From contig RPRB01000014.1 of the NCBI GenBank assembly GCA_003818285.1, positions 1-53,069 of the forward strand: DNA of 53,069 nucleotides. Direction: 5' to 3'. A program made the translations under genes and the position numbers. The notes beneath the pieces are model-generated. The model made no database searches, was not told the origin of the DNA, and saw only the letters and a list, made by a program, of their open reading frames with translations. The stretch comes from Myxococcaceae bacterium. GTDB lineage: Bacteria > Myxococcota > Myxococcia > Myxococcales > Myxococcaceae. Positions 42,089-52,805 of the stretch are shown here, in pieces (position 1 is the first letter of the stretch; each line of letters starts with the position of its first letter).

Positions 42089-42912
42089 GCCCCGGCGAAT
42101 CCTCCAAGCGCCCCCGAGTCCTCGAGTTCACCGTCGATCTGCCGACCGATCCGGACACCGTCTGGCGACTCCTGACCGATCCCGCCGGGCTCGCCGAGTG
42201 GTTCGCGCCCCAGGTGGAGGGCTCGGGCCAGCCAGGCGGCAACCTCACCCTCAGCTGGGGCCCCGACATCCGCTGGAGCACGAAGGTGGCCGCGGCCGAG
42301 CCGGGCCGGCTCGTGCGCTGGCGTGACGACTACGAGGCGTACCAGCAGCTTCCGCAGACCGCGTCTCCGGTGGTCCTCGAGTGGGAGCTCTCGCCCGGAC
42401 CTGGAGGAACGCGGCTGCGGCTGGTCCACTCCGGCTTCGGCGAGGGAACCGACTGGGACGACATGTATGACGGCACGAAGGCCGGCTGGACCTTCTTTAT
42501 GTGGCACCTGCTCGAGACCGTTCGCCACCACCTGGGCCACCGACGGACGGTGGTGTTCGAGCGCAGGTCGAGCACGCTCACCCGCGAGGCGCTCGGAGAG
42601 CGGCTCTTCGGCCCGGACGGGCTCGCGCTCGACCCGGCGCGTCCGCAGAGCGGAACGGCCGCGCAGCTCTCCCTGGGCGGTCAACGGCGACGGTTCGAGG
42701 TCCAGCACGCGCGGCTCCCCACGAACCTGTTCGGCAAGCTCCCCGACCTGGGGGGGGCGATCCTCCTCGTGGAGATGGAGCCAGGGCGCACCGGCCCCCT
42801 GCAGACCGGACTCTGGCTCAGCATCTGGGATCTCGTCCCGGACAGGGTCGAGGCGGTGCGTGCTCGAATGCGGTCGATGGCCGACGCGGTGTTCGGTCCC
42901 CGGGCGAGCTGA
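42085..42912 (+). CDS. SRPBCC/AHSA1-domain protein
   Basis: This 275-residue protein starts in the ATGA overlap with the ArsR-type gene. The N-terminal half is an AHSA1-like domain: EFTVDLPTDPDTVWRLLTDPAGLAEWFAPQVEG, RLVRWRDDYEAY, WELSPGPGGTRLRLVHSGFGEG and GTKAGWTFFMWHLLETVRHHLG, the usual helix-grip fold with a hydrophobic pocket. The C-terminal half (from about residue 155) adds an unfamiliar domain with LFGKLPDLGGAILLVEMEPGR and SIWDLVPDRVEAVRARM. The role is unknown; AHSA1 partners of ArsR regulators are thought to bind small hydrophobic molecules. Confidence 0.85.
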   Translation: MSPGESSKRPRVLEFTVDLPTDPDTVWRLLTDPAGLAEWFAPQVEGSGQPGGNLTLSWGPDIRWSTKVAAAEPGRLVRWRDDYEAYQQLPQTASPVVLEWELSPGPGGTRLRLVHSGFGEGTDWDDMYDGTKAGWTFFMWHLLETVRHHLGHRRTVVFERRSSTLTREALGERLFGPDGLALDPARPQSGTAAQLSLGGQRRRFEVQHARLPTNLFGKLPDLGGAILLVEMEPGRTGPLQTGLWLSIWDLVPDRVEAVRARMRSMADAVFGPRAS

Positions 42913-42981
42913 CTCGCGAGGCCCTTGCGGCGAGGGACCCCGCTTCCCAAGCTTCGGGCCTTCGCCGAGGAGGCGGGATCG

Positions 42982-43506
42982 ATGTTCGAACGCGAGCCCA
43001 ACGCAGGCGACGTGCTGACCGATGCGGCGCTCGGAGCTCTCGCGGGCGCCGCGGCCACCGCCCTGATGTCCCCGCTCACGACGTACCTCTCCAAGCACGA
43101 GCCCGAGCCCGCCAGGCGCAAGGAGCAGGAGGTCACCCGACGGCTCGGGGCTCCACCCACGGTGAAGGCGGCCGAGAAGCTCGCCGGGGCGGTGGGTGCC
43201 TCGATTCCCGCCGACCGGCGTTCCCTCGCGGGCGAGGTGATGCACTACGGGTTCGGGACCTTCTGGGGCGCGGTTCTCGGGGCGTTCGCCAGCCGGTGGA
43301 GGCCCCTTCCGCCCGGCGCGGGCGTGGCGCTGGGAATCCTGCTGTGGCTCAGCGTGGACGAAGGGGCGCTCCCGGCCCTCGGGCTGAGCGGAAAGCCCAA
43401 CGAATACCCGCGCGAGACCCACGTCCGTGGCCTGGCCGGGCACATCGCCTACGGGGTGGTCCTGGATCGGACCCTCGCCCTCCTCCGGAGCACCCTCCGG
43501 CGGTAG
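42982..43506 (+). CDS. Membrane protein, DUF1440-like
   Basis: The ATG at 42982 follows GAGGAGG by about nine bases and gives a 174-residue protein. It has several hydrophobic segments (ALGALAGAAATALMSPLTTYL; GTFWGAVLGAFAS; GVALGILLWLSV; GLAGHIAYGVVLDRTLALL) and the stretch KHEPEPARRKEQEVTRRLG, similar to DUF1440/YagU-type inner-membrane proteins. The function is not established; YagU of E. coli has been linked to acid resistance. It ends about 200 bases before hppA. Confidence 0.72.
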   Translation: MFEREPNAGDVLTDAALGALAGAAATALMSPLTTYLSKHEPEPARRKEQEVTRRLGAPPTVKAAEKLAGAVGASIPADRRSLAGEVMHYGFGTFWGAVLGAFASRWRPLPPGAGVALGILLWLSVDEGALPALGLSGKPNEYPRETHVRGLAGHIAYGVVLDRTLALLRSTLRR

Positions 43507-43604
43507 GCCCGCTCACCGCGCCAAGCAGTCGGACCTGCGACGTTCGGGGCGCCCTTGCGTCCACCCTTCAAGTCGGGGCCCGGGGTGTGCTATGCGCCCG
43601 CCCG

Positions 43605-43638
43605 CCACGGAAGGGGGTGCACTCCCCGAATTCCGTGG
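43605..43638 (+). promoter_or_regulatory. Stable hairpin in the leader of hppA
   Basis: Perfect 8-bp arms CCACGGAA (43605-43612) and TTCCGTGG (43631-43638) enclose an inner GGGG/CCCC stem (43613-43616, 43624-43627). It is not followed by a T-tract, so it is not a terminator. A weak promoter-like pair (TTCAAG at 43567, TATGCG at 43591) would start transcription right at this hairpin, which would then protect the 5' end of the mRNA. Confidence 0.4.
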
Positions 43639-43682
43639 AACGAGGCTGCGCTGAAGCGTCCGCGCGATGCGGGCGGCCAACC

Positions 43683-43702
43683 CCTCGATCGTCCTTTCGA
43701 GG
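43683..43702 (+). promoter_or_regulatory. Inverted repeat covering the hppA ribosome-binding site
   Basis: CCTCGA (43683-43688) and TCGAGG (43697-43702) form a 6-bp stem with an 8-base loop. The 3' arm overlaps GAGGAG (43699-43704), the ribosome site for the ATG at 43713. Pairing would block ribosome entry, so the stem could control translation; this is inference from sequence only. Confidence 0.35.
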
Positions 43703-43712
43703 AGATGAGCAC

Positions 43713-46187
<2,475 letters not shown>

Positions 46188-46213
46188 GATCGCCCGGGCG
46201 CTTGCTTCACCGC

Positions 46214-46257
46214 CGCCCGCCTGGAGCCACTGCGCTTCCGGGCGGGCGCCGTCCTTT
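46214..46257 (+). terminator. Terminator candidate after hppA
   Basis: Arms CGCCCGCC (46214-46221) and GGCGGGCG (46241-46248) pair perfectly with a 19-base loop, followed by CCGTCCTTT. The T-run is short, so strength is uncertain. Confidence 0.4.
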
Positions 46258-46298
46258 GCAGAGGGGGACTCTCGCCCGCGGGTGGTAAGCCCCGGGTC

Positions 46299-47243
46299 AT
46301 GGAGAGTCAGCGTCGCCGCCCGCGCATCGGAATCGCCGCGCTGCTGGTAGCCCTGGCCACTGGGTGCACCCACGCGCCAGGACCAGCTGCCGGCGGCACG
46401 ATCGCCCAGGTGAACGTCGTCCACGAGTTCCTCGACGCCTGGAGCACGGTCCGTTCCGCTCCGCGACCCGAGCAGGTGGCGCGCACGCGAGAGGCGCTCC
46501 TCGGCACCCATCCCGAGCTCTTCGGTCCCGAGGTCTTCGGCCCGACGCCCGCGCTCGACCGAGATCTCGAGAAGCTCATGGTGGAGATGCCCCGGCTGGA
46601 GCCGAAGCTCCGGGCGCTCGCCGAGCGGATGCCGGGCGAGGTCCAGCGCAGCGCGCAGCGTTTCCTCGACCAGTTCCCCGAGCTGGACTGGTCCGGGCCC
46701 GTCGCCTCGAGCCTCTCCTTCAGCCAGTTCGAGGCGGTGTGGCGAACGGTTTCCGGTCGCCGGACTCTGGTGCTCGGACTCGACGCCATCGCCTACTACC
46801 GTGGCCCGTACGCGCCGATGGATCCGGTGGTGCACCATGCACTGGCGTCGGCGCTTCTGCCGCCATGGAAGGGCCCCGGGCCTGCGCCCCTGTGGTGGAC
46901 GGTCTGGGAGGAGGGATTCCCACTGGCCGCCGTCCGCACCATCGACCCGGGCGTGAGCGACGCAGATCTACGATTGCCGAACGAGGGCCGCGACCCGGCG
47001 TACCTCGCGGTGCTCGCCCGGCGGGTGCGCGGCGTGCTCGACTCGACGAAGGACTCGGACCGCCGTCAGCTCACCGGAGGAGCCGGTGCGACCGCGGCGA
47101 GCACCGGCCGCTGGCTCGCGCTCCGGGTCGGACAGCACGTCCTGGCGGGCCGGACCCTGCACGAGGCCGCCCGGATGAGTGGGCCCCAGCTCCGGAGCGC
47201 GGTGGACGCGGCGCTGGTCGCGCTGCAGCGACCGGGGAGCTGA
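46299..47243 (+). CDS. Hypothetical lipoprotein, possible degenerate DUF2268-like protease fold
   Basis: This 314-residue protein has a lipoprotein signal (MESQRRRPRIGIAALLVALATGC, Cys23). It resembles, weakly, DUF2268-type zinc proteases: a helical first half, then RRTLVLGLDAIAYY followed by a region where HExxH is expected and a later EEGF. Here the motif is HHALA (from His179), lacking the Glu and the second His, so metal catalysis is unlikely. WTVWEEGFPLAAVRTIDPG follows, as the EEGF(A/P) helix does in that family. It may be an inactive relative. It is monocistronic in appearance, 111 bases after hppA. Confidence 0.65.
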   Translation: MESQRRRPRIGIAALLVALATGCTHAPGPAAGGTIAQVNVVHEFLDAWSTVRSAPRPEQVARTREALLGTHPELFGPEVFGPTPALDRDLEKLMVEMPRLEPKLRALAERMPGEVQRSAQRFLDQFPELDWSGPVASSLSFSQFEAVWRTVSGRRTLVLGLDAIAYYRGPYAPMDPVVHHALASALLPPWKGPGPAPLWWTVWEEGFPLAAVRTIDPGVSDADLRLPNEGRDPAYLAVLARRVRGVLDSTKDSDRRQLTGGAGATAASTGRWLALRVGQHVLAGRTLHEAARMSGPQLRSAVDAALVALQRPGS

Positions 47244-47432
47244 CCCCGACCCCAGCCGCGGTGCCCGCGGGTCGCCGAGAAGGTGCGCACCTGTCGCGCG
47301 CGCCCGCCGCTGCCCGGAACCAACCGAAACAGTGGACCGGAGTGCAGAGTGACGGACTTCACGGCAGGTCCCGCGCCGATCGCTGCAACTCGCGAGCGGC
47401 GAGCGCTCGAGATCGGCTGAGCTGGAACCCTC

Positions 47433-48305
47433 ATGCTCGTCGCCCTGCTCGCGCTGCTCACCGCCTCGGACGGTGGTCTCTCGGAGCTCGAGGAGTTCAG
47501 GGAGCGGGTCAACCGCCCGGTGGCGCTCACCGTGCCCGGGACGCACCGGGTGCAGATCCTCTCCGACAGGCCCTATGGCCCGGGGGACAAGGCTCATCGC
47601 TTCGACGCCTACCTTCCCGAGCGGCGCGACCGGCGCGCCGCGGTGGTGGTGCTGGTGCACGGCGGCGTGAGCGCGGACGTGCCGTTCCGCCCAAAGGACT
47701 GGGGCCTGTACCGCTCCTGGGGGCGACTGCTCGCGGCCTCCGGCTTCGTGGCCATCGCATTCAACCACCGGCTCAGCTTTCCGGATCCGATGCTGGCCGA
47801 GGCCGACCAGGACCTCACCGCGATGCTCCAGACGGTGCGTGCCCAGTCGAGGACGCTCGGGGCAGATCCCTCACGGATTGCGCTCGTCGCCTTCAGCGGC
47901 GGCGGGCCGCTGCTCTCGCGGCCGCTCAGGGAGGAGTTGCCTGGGGTGCGTGCGCTCGCGGGCTTCTACCCATTCCTCGACCCCCGGAAGAGCGCGCTGC
48001 ACCAGCGATTCCTGAAGCCGGACGCCCTCACGGCCTTCTCCCCTGCGGCGCAGCTGCGCACGCCGGTGGCGCGACGGATGCCGTTCTTCCTCGCCCGCGC
48101 GGGCAAGGACGCCATCCCCGACATCCTCCCCGGCATCGACGCCTTCGTCGCCGAGTCGCTCGCCGCCGGGACACCCCTCACCCTCTTCAACCATCCCGAG
48201 GCGCCGCACGGCTTCGACCAAGAAGCCGGCCCGCGCACCCGGGAGGTGCTCCTCGCGTTCCTGGCCTTCCTCCAGACCCATCTCGCGGAACGCCCTCCCT
48301 CCTGA
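47433..48305 (+). CDS. Alpha/beta hydrolase (dienelactone hydrolase/BD-FAE-like)
   Basis: This 290-residue protein starts with a short hydrophobic segment (MLVALLALLTAS) that may act as a signal or anchor. It has HGGVSAD (oxyanion region), FNHRLSFPD, nucleophile elbow AFSGGGPLLSRPL (Ser in F-S-G-G-G), the Asp candidate in AGKDAIPD and His in EAPHGFD. This order is that of alpha/beta hydrolases such as dienelactone hydrolases and acetyl esterases. Substrate unknown. It lies about 190 bases after the lipoprotein gene. Confidence 0.82.
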   Translation: MLVALLALLTASDGGLSELEEFRERVNRPVALTVPGTHRVQILSDRPYGPGDKAHRFDAYLPERRDRRAAVVVLVHGGVSADVPFRPKDWGLYRSWGRLLAASGFVAIAFNHRLSFPDPMLAEADQDLTAMLQTVRAQSRTLGADPSRIALVAFSGGGPLLSRPLREELPGVRALAGFYPFLDPRKSALHQRFLKPDALTAFSPAAQLRTPVARRMPFFLARAGKDAIPDILPGIDAFVAESLAAGTPLTLFNHPEAPHGFDQEAGPRTREVLLAFLAFLQTHLAERPPS

Positions 48306-48428
48306 GCCTGCGATCGCGCGAGGGGCGTTCGCCGGAGCGCGGACCCGAGGACCGGCTTGGCGCGCTCACGACCGCCGTGTTAACGCCCCTGCCCCCCAGA
48401 GGAGACTGGAGAGGTTCGAGGGAACGCC

Positions 48429-49367
48429 GTGAGCAATGCCGGGATGTCACTGTTGCGCTTCACCTTTCTCGGCACGTCGGCCGCTCAGCCGACGATCCAC
48501 CGGAACCTCTCCGGCCTGGCGGTGAAGGCGGACTCGGACCTCCTGCTCTTCGACTGTGGCGAGGGCAGCCAGCGGCAGATGATCCGCTACGGGACCGGGT
48601 TCGCGGTGGACGCGGTGTTCTTCACTCACTTCCACGCCGACCACTACCTGGGGATCATCGGCTTCCTGCGCACGCTCGGGATGATGGGGCGGGAGGAGAA
48701 GCTGGTCCTGCACGGACCGGTACCGGCGAAGCGGCTCCTCAACCAGGCGGTACACCTGGGCGTGGACCAGCTCGGCTTTCCGCTGGAGATCGTCGAGCTG
48801 AAGGATGGTGACCGGATCCAGCGGCATGGGTACGCGGTGCGGGCCATCGGCGTGCAGCACCGGATCAACGCTCTCGGCTACGTCCTCGAGGAGGACGTGC
48901 GCGCCGGCCGCTTCAATCTGGAGAGGGCACGAGCGCTGGGGGTCCGCGAGGGGCCCGACTTCGGGCGGCTGCAGCGGGGAGAGTCGGTGGTCGCCCTCGA
49001 TGGCAAGACGGTGAACCCTTCCGACGTGATGGGCGCCGCCCGGCCGGGCCGGAAGCTGGTGCTCTCCGGCGACACCCGCCCCTGCGAGGCCGTGGCCGAG
49101 GCGGCCCGGGGCGCGGACATCCTCATCCACGAGTCGACCTTCTCCGACGACGATCAGGCCCGGGCGCTGGAGACGCGGCACTCGACCGCGCGCGAGGCCG
49201 GACGCATCGCGCAGCAGGCGGGAGCTCACCGGCTCATCCTCACCCATCTGAGCTCGCGCTACGACACCGACTTCGGACGGCTGCTCGCGCAGGCGCGCGA
49301 GGAGTTCCAGGGGCCGGTCGAGGTCGCGCACGACGGGCTCACCGTCGACGTGCCGGTCCGCGAGTAG
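48429..49367 (+). CDS. rnz: Ribonuclease Z
   Basis: This 312-residue metallo-beta-lactamase-fold nuclease matures the 3' ends of tRNA. The GTG at 48429 is preferred; a second start five codons in (MSLLRF) is possible. Signatures: FLGTSAAQPT and RNLSGLAVK at the N-terminus, zinc motif THFHADHYLG (His67, His69, Asp71, His72), GDTRPCEAVAEAARGAD with the bridging Asp, IHESTF, and LTHLSSRY with the last His. The middle LEEDVRAGRFNLERARALG is the tRNA-binding exosite region. Length fits the short bacterial form. Confidence 0.95.
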   Translation: MSNAGMSLLRFTFLGTSAAQPTIHRNLSGLAVKADSDLLLFDCGEGSQRQMIRYGTGFAVDAVFFTHFHADHYLGIIGFLRTLGMMGREEKLVLHGPVPAKRLLNQAVHLGVDQLGFPLEIVELKDGDRIQRHGYAVRAIGVQHRINALGYVLEEDVRAGRFNLERARALGVREGPDFGRLQRGESVVALDGKTVNPSDVMGAARPGRKLVLSGDTRPCEAVAEAARGADILIHESTFSDDDQARALETRHSTAREAGRIAQQAGAHRLILTHLSSRYDTDFGRLLAQAREEFQGPVEVAHDGLTVDVPVRE

Positions 49368-50041
49368 CACCCCTCCCGCCCGGGCGGGCACCTGGACCAG
49401 CCTCGCCTGCGCATCCGGGACGCGGGGCGCGTCGATACGGGGGGATCGCCTCGTTCGGGGCCCGTCGCGCCACCTCGAGCCCGTCGTCGTTGTTCTGAGC
49501 GGGATCATCGGATCCGAGCGGTGCTTCCGGCCGTGAACCCACACGAGGTGCCTCACACGAGGTACCAGACACCTCGTTACCGACACCTCGTTACCGCCTC
49601 GTCTACACAGCTCGTTCACTTCCTGCCGCACAACGCGCGGGAAATGCCAGGCACCTCGTTACCAGGCGCCAGACTACCCGGGACCACCACCGCGTGACGC
49701 TCGGGGGCAGTGTCGACGACGCATCGCGCCGGGCGGCGACGCGCACATCCATCCGGATCAGCTCCACGGGAGTGGACCGGCAACCCTCCCGCTGCAGACC
49801 GGGCGCGGACCGCTGCACGAGACCCGGCGCACGACACCGGACACCTGATCCACAATTCGCTCCAGCTCCCCGTGCGCGTCGCACCGCATGCAACAGTCAG
49901 GGGCTCCGAGGAGGCGCCGGCGCTACTGCCTGCACTCGCAAGCCCGCACACGGACAGCGAGGCAATGGTGGCAGACGCCATGCACTGCCCCTCTGCGGTT
50001 CCGCCCGGAACTCCCCGCGGCGGCGATTCGGAGGTACTGCC
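49368..50041 (+). other. Intergenic region with repeat cluster; no gene recognised
   Basis: This 674-base stretch has the hairpin repeat cluster at 49541-49670. The remainder (49368-49540 and 49671-50041) is GC-rich and open in several frames, but none starts with a ribosome site, none resembles a known family, and codon use is not clearly coding. It may be decayed sequence. The last 100 bases hold the leader and a GGAGG ribosome site for the small lipoprotein at 50042. Confidence 0.5.
49541..49670 (+). repeat. Hairpin repeat cluster, copy B
   Basis: This holds the second copy of the 40-base repeat (49558-49597: CGAGGTACCAGACACCTCG, then two CGTTACCG-type units), a preceding ACACGAGGTGCC/ACACGAGGTACC pair (49541-49566), and a partial copy GCCAGGCACCTCGTTACC (49646-49663). 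It is in the opposite orientation to the copy at 41308. The core unit is GACACCTCGTTAC. The hairpin stem is CGAGGTA with CACCTCG (one mismatch). Confidence 0.7.
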
Positions 50042-50434
50042 ATGCGTCGGGCCATTCTGGGTGTGTTTCTTCTTCTCGCCGCGTGTGGCGGCGACGTCCG
50101 CAAGGGCGGTGAGGCCGTCAACCGTGCTCCGCAGACCGTCGACCAGCGAGCGGAGCGGGCCCGGTACCTGATGACGTCCGACGCGCAGGAGGTGATCGCC
50201 TCCTTTGCCAGGTCGTACGCCCAGGACGCCCTGGATACCTGCCTCAACGCCTGGGTCGATGAGAATGCCGCGGAGATACTCGGAGCCCCGGCGTCGAAGC
50301 CGCACCGGGTCCTCCTCCGGTGGTTCCTGGCCCAGTGCCTCGCCGGCGCCGTGCCCGGGGACGTCCGCGCCGACCGCGACCAGGGCCTGCGGAGCGATCG
50401 GCCCGCCGAGGCCCGCGCCGACACCAGCCGGTAA
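50042..50434 (+). CDS. Small hypothetical lipoprotein
   Basis: The ATG at 50042 follows GGAGG by about six bases. The 130-residue product has a lipoprotein signal (MRRAILGVFLLLAACGG, Cys15). The mature part is helical (VDQRAERARYLM, EVIASFARSYAQDALDTCLNAWVDENAAEILG) and ends in a charged tail (DRDQGLRSDRPAEARAD). I do not recognise a family. It is followed by the CHASE2 cyclase after 45 bases, so the two may be co-transcribed. Confidence 0.72.
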   Translation: MRRAILGVFLLLAACGGDVRKGGEAVNRAPQTVDQRAERARYLMTSDAQEVIASFARSYAQDALDTCLNAWVDENAAEILGAPASKPHRVLLRWFLAQCLAGAVPGDVRADRDQGLRSDRPAEARADTSR

Positions 50435-50479
50435 TTCCCTGCTCCTCTCCAGCTCCCGGTAGCATCGAGGGCCGCATCC

Positions 50480-52774
50480 ATGGCGGCCCTTCGCTTCTCA
50501 TGGCCCTGGGCTCTGGCCCTGGCGACGGCGTCCACGATGGTCGCGCTCCTCGCGGGGCGCTTCCCGGGACTGCACAACGCCGAGGACGCCGCCTACGACC
50601 TGCGCCTGACCACCTTCACCCCCCCGCCGGCCCGCGAGAAGAACATCGTCATCCTCGGCGTCGACGACGCCACGGTGCAGGGGCTCCGCGCCAACGAGAG
50701 CTACGCGCGCGCCTGGGGCAACTGGCCCTACGCCCGCTCGCTCTGGGCGCGGGTGCTGACCCACCTCGAGGCGATGGGGGCCCGCGCGGTGGTGCTCGAC
50801 TTCACGATGGACGAGCAGAGCACCGACCGCGGGCAGGATGCACTCCTGCGCGAGGCCATCGCCCAGCTCCACATCCCCGTGGCGCTCGGCTACGCGGTCA
50901 ACGTCCCCTCGCAGAACGGAGAGCCGCTGCCCGAGGTGACGCCCCGGAACTGGACGGTGGAGCACCGGGCGCCCCGGGCTCGCCAGCCATCCGAGGACCC
51001 GTTCGCGCCGCCGGAGGGCACCGAGGCCCCGCCCACGCCGGAGCTGGTGGCGAGCGTGCTGGCCTTCCCGGTCCAGTCCGGGCGGTCGCTCCCGGACCTC
51101 GCGGTGGACCTGCCCGGAGCCCCGCGAACCATGCGCCACCCCGTCCCGCCGGTCGGGCCGCTGCTCGACGTCGTGCCCGCGCTCGGACTCGTCTACCCGG
51201 AGCCGGATCCGGACGGGAAGCTGCGCCGCACCCGATTCGCCTATACCGACGGAGCCAATCGCTACGTCACGCTCTCGGTCGCGCTCGCCGCGGATCTGCT
51301 CGGGGCCGACGCGCTGGTGCTCGCCCCGGGGAAGCTGCAGCTCGGTCCGCGGACCATCCCGATCGACGCGGACGGCAGCGCGGCGCTCGACTACGCCGGA
51401 ACGCTCGGGCAGCGCTTCGATGCCCGGAGCCTCCTCGCGGTGGTGGACGACTCGGTCCGCCGCGAGCGCGGCGAGCCGCCGCATCTCGGACCGGACTTCT
51501 TCCGCGGGAAGGTGGTGCTCATCGCCGGCTTCGCGGTGGGCACCTTCGACATGAAGGCCACGCCGTTCGACAGCGCCACCGTGGGAGTGGTCAAGCCCGC
51601 CACCGAGCTGGCGTCGCTCCTCGGCGGCCGCTTCATCACCCGCGCGCCCTTCGCGGCGACCGCGGTCCTGGCCTTCCTCGTCGCGCTGGGCTCGGCGCTG
51701 CTCATCCTCGCCACCCGGAACGTCTGGGTGGAGGGACTGTGGCCGCTCGCCGCGCCGGTCCTGCTCTTGCTCGGCACGGGATGCCTCCTCGTCTGGACCA
51801 AGGTGCACGTGGCCCTGGTGATCCCGGTGCTCGCCGGGTCCATCGCCAGCCTCGCCGCGGTGGCGGTCAACCATCTCTACGCCGACCGCGAGCGCGCCCG
51901 GGTGAAGGCGATGTTCAGCCGCTACCTCTCGCCCCAGGTGGTGGAGCAGCTGGTCTCCCAGCCCGAGCTTCCGCGGCTGGCCGGTGAGCAGATCGAGGTC
52001 ACCGCCTTCTTCTCCGACATCAAGGGCTTCAGCACCTTCAGCGAGCGGTTCGCCCACGACCCGCAGGGGCTGGTCCGCGTGCTCAACACCTACCTCACCC
52101 GGGTGAGCGGGGTGCTTCTGCAGCACGGGGCCTGTCTCGACAAGTACATCGGCGATGCGGTGGTGTGCATCTTCGGCGCGCCGCTGCGGATGGAGGACCA
52201 TGCCCGCCGGGCCTGCGCCGCCGCGCTCGACGTCCAGGCCGAGGTGGAGCGCATCCGTGCCGACTTCGTGGCCCAGGGCCTTCCGGACGTCTACACCCGA
52301 GTCGGGCTCAACACCGCGGTGATGTTCGTCGGCAACTTCGGGAGCGAGCAGCTCTTCAATTACACGGCGATGGGCGACGGGATGAACCTCGCCTCCCGCC
52401 TGGAGGGCGCGAACAAGCCGTATGGCTCGCGCATCCTCATTGGACCGCGGACCCAGGCGCTGGTGTCGGATGCGTTCGAGACCCGGGAGCTGGACCGGGT
52501 CCGGGTGGCGGGGAAGCACGAGGCGGTCGCCATCCACGAGCTGCTCGGCCGGAAGGGCGAGCTCTCTTCGACGAAGCAGGAGGTCTGCGCGCTCTACGCC
52601 GAGGGACTCGCGCTCTGGCGTGCGGCGCGCTTCTCCGAGGCGCGCGCGGTGGTCGCCCGTGCGGTCGCGACGGACCCGGAAGACGCGCCTTCCCGGGCGC
52701 TGCTGGCGCGGTGCGACAGGCACCTCACCTCGCCTCCGCCCGCTTTCGATGGAGTCGTCGACCTGGACAAGTAG
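50480..52774 (+). CDS. CHASE2 domain-containing adenylate cyclase
   Basis: This 764-residue receptor cyclase has an N-terminal TM, an extracytoplasmic CHASE2 sensor (about residues 25-385; IVILGVDDATVQGL, NWPYARSLWARVLTHLEAMGARAVVLDFTMDE), three TMs (about 390-465), and a class III cyclase catalytic domain. Metal-binding Asp513 (FSDIKGF) and Asp559 (GDAVV) are present, with Lys555 and Asp633 (MGDGMN) at substrate positions that favour ATP, and transition-state Asn636 and Arg640. All catalytic residues appear intact, so cAMP is the likely product. A short TPR-like helical tail (CALYAEGLALWRAARFSEARAVVARAV) follows. The signal sensed by CHASE2 is unknown. Confidence 0.93.
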   Translation: MAALRFSWPWALALATASTMVALLAGRFPGLHNAEDAAYDLRLTTFTPPPAREKNIVILGVDDATVQGLRANESYARAWGNWPYARSLWARVLTHLEAMGARAVVLDFTMDEQSTDRGQDALLREAIAQLHIPVALGYAVNVPSQNGEPLPEVTPRNWTVEHRAPRARQPSEDPFAPPEGTEAPPTPELVASVLAFPVQSGRSLPDLAVDLPGAPRTMRHPVPPVGPLLDVVPALGLVYPEPDPDGKLRRTRFAYTDGANRYVTLSVALAADLLGADALVLAPGKLQLGPRTIPIDADGSAALDYAGTLGQRFDARSLLAVVDDSVRRERGEPPHLGPDFFRGKVVLIAGFAVGTFDMKATPFDSATVGVVKPATELASLLGGRFITRAPFAATAVLAFLVALGSALLILATRNVWVEGLWPLAAPVLLLLGTGCLLVWTKVHVALVIPVLAGSIASLAAVAVNHLYADRERARVKAMFSRYLSPQVVEQLVSQPELPRLAGEQIEVTAFFSDIKGFSTFSERFAHDPQGLVRVLNTYLTRVSGVLLQHGACLDKYIGDAVVCIFGAPLRMEDHARRACAAALDVQAEVERIRADFVAQGLPDVYTRVGLNTAVMFVGNFGSEQLFNYTAMGDGMNLASRLEGANKPYGSRILIGPRTQALVSDAFETRELDRVRVAGKHEAVAIHELLGRKGELSSTKQEVCALYAEGLALWRAARFSEARAVVARAVATDPEDAPSRALLARCDRHLTSPPPAFDGVVDLDK

Positions 52775-52805
52775 ACTCCGGCACGTCGTCCCGGAGGGTC
52801 TTCCG

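Noticed and set aside
49671-50041. Protein-coding gene in the gap before the small lipoprotein
   Set aside because: Open frames on both strands lack ribosome sites, family resemblance and consistent codon use.
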